Of a stretch of DNA of 29,722 nt, positions 28,761 through 29,722 are shown piece by piece. Under the pieces are notes generated by a model. It saw only the letters and a program-made list of their open reading frames with translations. It was not told the DNA's origin and ran no database searches. Source of the DNA: Trichomonas tenax (lineage: Eukaryota; Parabasalia; Trichomonadida; Trichomonadidae); contig JALKBU010000638.1 of NCBI GenBank assembly GCA_023091735.1, forward strand, positions 1 to 29,722, given 5' to 3'. How positions within the stretch are numbered: the first letter of the stretch is position 1; every line of letters starts with the position of its first letter. Position numbers and translations under genes: made by a program.

Positions 28761-28895
28761 TCTATTTATCGTCTAAAGATTTTAGTAATTTTGTTCACGG
28801 TCCATCTCAATTTTGTATTTTTGTATCCATTTATTGGTCTATTTTCTGTAGAAGAAAGATTTTGTTCAAAAAGTGCTTTTTGAGATTTCAAAAAG

Positions 28896-28980
28896 AAAAA
28901 ATGTGTGACACATTTTGAAAAGTTTACAAAAAGTAACTTTTCTAAAATGGATGACTTTTGTATCAAGAATGGAAATATTC
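28896..28980. repeat. Dispersed repeat, inverted relative to 19383-19454
   Basis: It holds AAAATGTG-TGA-CACATTTT (28898-28916), AAAAGTTTACAAAAAGT and TATCAAGAATGGAAATATTC, all matching the 19 kb copy on the opposite strand. Confidence 0.6.
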
Positions 28981-29247
28981 TTTTAAAAATTTGTTTTAAA
29001 TATCCCTTTTGGTGCTGTATTTAAATTTATAACAAATTTTTTTTGTGAGGAATTTTCTGAGATTTAATCCCTAATCATATTATCTGATATAGTGTTTAAA
29101 TTTAAAAGAAAAAGTGAAATTTATTGAAATATTGTTATTGCCTGCTAAAATATTAAGGAAAAGAGGTGATTATTTTATGTAGAGATGCTAAAGATGGATG
29201 AGCAAAGCTGTGTTTGATGTATACGGGGCATTCAAACGAATGTAAAC

Positions 29248-29439
29248 ATGGAGACAATAGGCAAAACACTTGATCAAGAAGCATTTAATGATGCTTTCTG
29301 TATCTACACAGCCAGAAGAAGGGAGAAAATCAAGTAAAACATGTCATTGTCGATTGAAATAATGGATGGGCTGATTCACAGGTTGGCTCAGGAATCGAAG
29401 GAACTTGGAATGGATGAAATTTCTCTGAAAACTGTGTAG
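29248..29439 (+). pseudogene. Short frame with one in-frame stop, unknown
   Basis: ATG at 29248 reads METIGKTLDQEAFNDAF onward to TAA (29335-29337). The same frame continues with MSLSIEIMDGLIHRLAQESK to TAG at 29437. GC content and peptide composition are higher than the AT-rich surroundings, so it may be a fragment of a lost gene. No family recognised. Confidence 0.25.
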
Positions 29440-29711
29440 TCTGGAGTTCTCAAGGTAAAGAACAGATAAAGCTGTATTGAAAATTTTACAAAATTGACCC
29501 TTGAATTTTTTTTGAGTCTAGGACAAAAGTGAACATCAAAAAGTGACAGGCGAACCTTAAAGTCACTTTTCATGAATAAACTGTCATTTTTTTGTGCGGG
29601 CAAATTGTCACTTTTATAAAAAGTGTTATAAATATCTTTGTAGTCTAAACAATACTGACATTTATAGATTGAAACTCCACGCTGAGTATGAAGACCATAA
29701 ACGTAGTTCAT
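29388..29711 (-). CDS. Hypothetical protein (107 aa), doubtful
   Basis: ATG at 29711. The first 30 residues (MNYVYGLHTQRGVSIYKCQYC) include a Cys pair and look protein-like; the remainder runs through AAAGTGAC repeat DNA and looks random. Probably the edge of a fragment that continues outside the window, or chance. Confidence 0.2.
   Translation of the reverse strand: MNYVYGLHTQRGVSIYKCQYCLDYKDIYNTFYKSDNLPAQKNDSLFMKSDFKVRLSLFDVHFCPRLKKNSRVNFVKFSIQLYLFFTLRTPDYTVFREISSIPSSFDS
29538..29570. repeat. AAAAGTGAC hairpin
   Basis: AAAAAGTGAC (29538-29547) and GTCACTTTT (29562-29570) with a 14-nt loop. More TCACTTTT/AAAAGTG units lie within 60 bp on either side. Confidence 0.65.
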
Positions 29712-29722
29712 TGCAAATTTTT

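Noticed and set aside
28766..28966. 66-codon minus-strand ORF
   Set aside because: Made of dispersed-repeat DNA and poly-A/T tracts.
1..29722. CRISPR array, bacterial operon or phage interpretation
   Set aside because: No regularly spaced repeats, no Shine-Dalgarno spacing and no bacterial gene families; gene families and signals are trichomonad.
1..29722. Reassigned stop codons (TAA/TAG as Gln)
   Set aside because: Intact genes terminate at TAA, and the interrupted frames also contain frameshifts or a TGA, so pseudogene decay explains them better.

Overview
The window looks like nuclear DNA from a trichomonad protist, most likely Tritrichomonas (T. foetus-like), with Trichomonas as the alternative. 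The reasons are AT-rich intergenic DNA, intron-free genes, and stop codons that often read TAAA, the trichomonad stop/poly(A) signal overlap. Two start sites also carry a TCA(+1)-Py-A/T initiator a few bases upstream. The gene families fit too: DUF3447/ankyrin proteins, chlamydial-Pmp-like beta-helix proteins, Pro/Thr-stalked surface proteins, C2 proteins with proline-rich tails, and MATE and MFS transporters. The species call is inference, because no rRNA or other marker gene is present.

Layout. 1-3600 is a patchwork: a Pmp-like fragment cut by the window edge, an intact coiled-coil (BAR-like) gene, the stalk/membrane tail of a surface protein, and a cluster of small mobile-element-like ORFs. 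Two of these small ORFs are similar, convergent and lack an ATG. 3729-8889 holds an intact 701-residue protein with an N-terminal coiled coil fused to a 12-helix MFS-like domain, followed by a decayed paralogue of the same architecture. 9417-13979 is a 1520-residue all-helical protein of unknown function with a Glu/Lys-rich insertion. 13980-16900 holds degraded fragments, three copies of a ~54-bp repeat and a 66-residue single-pass membrane protein. 16932-18182 encodes an RFWD3-like RING/WD40 protein. 18245-19289 is a broken Pmp-like gene, closely related to the fragment at position 1. 20720-22017 is a DUF3447/ankyrin gene broken by two stops and a frameshift. 23470-24213 is a C2/proline-rich gene and 24612-26153 (minus) is a MATE transporter. 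28289-28760 (minus) is a ubiquitin-like protein split by a homopolymer frameshift.

The intergenic DNA is not empty. It holds at least three elements with long terminal or hairpin inverted repeats (22471-23107, 26319-26972, 27495-27686). It also has dispersed repeats sharing TTGTAAACTTTTCAAAAT and AAAGTGAC hairpins, and a recurring TGTCATGTAAA-type motif concentrated upstream of the two MFS paralogues.

The genes do not form an operon-like system. Intact housekeeping-type genes (transporters, RFWD3-like, C2, solenoid) are interspersed with dying members of large trichomonad families and small non-autonomous repeats. The least familiar items are the coiled-coil/MFS fusion family, the ATG-less pair of small amphipathic proteins, and the inverted-repeat elements.
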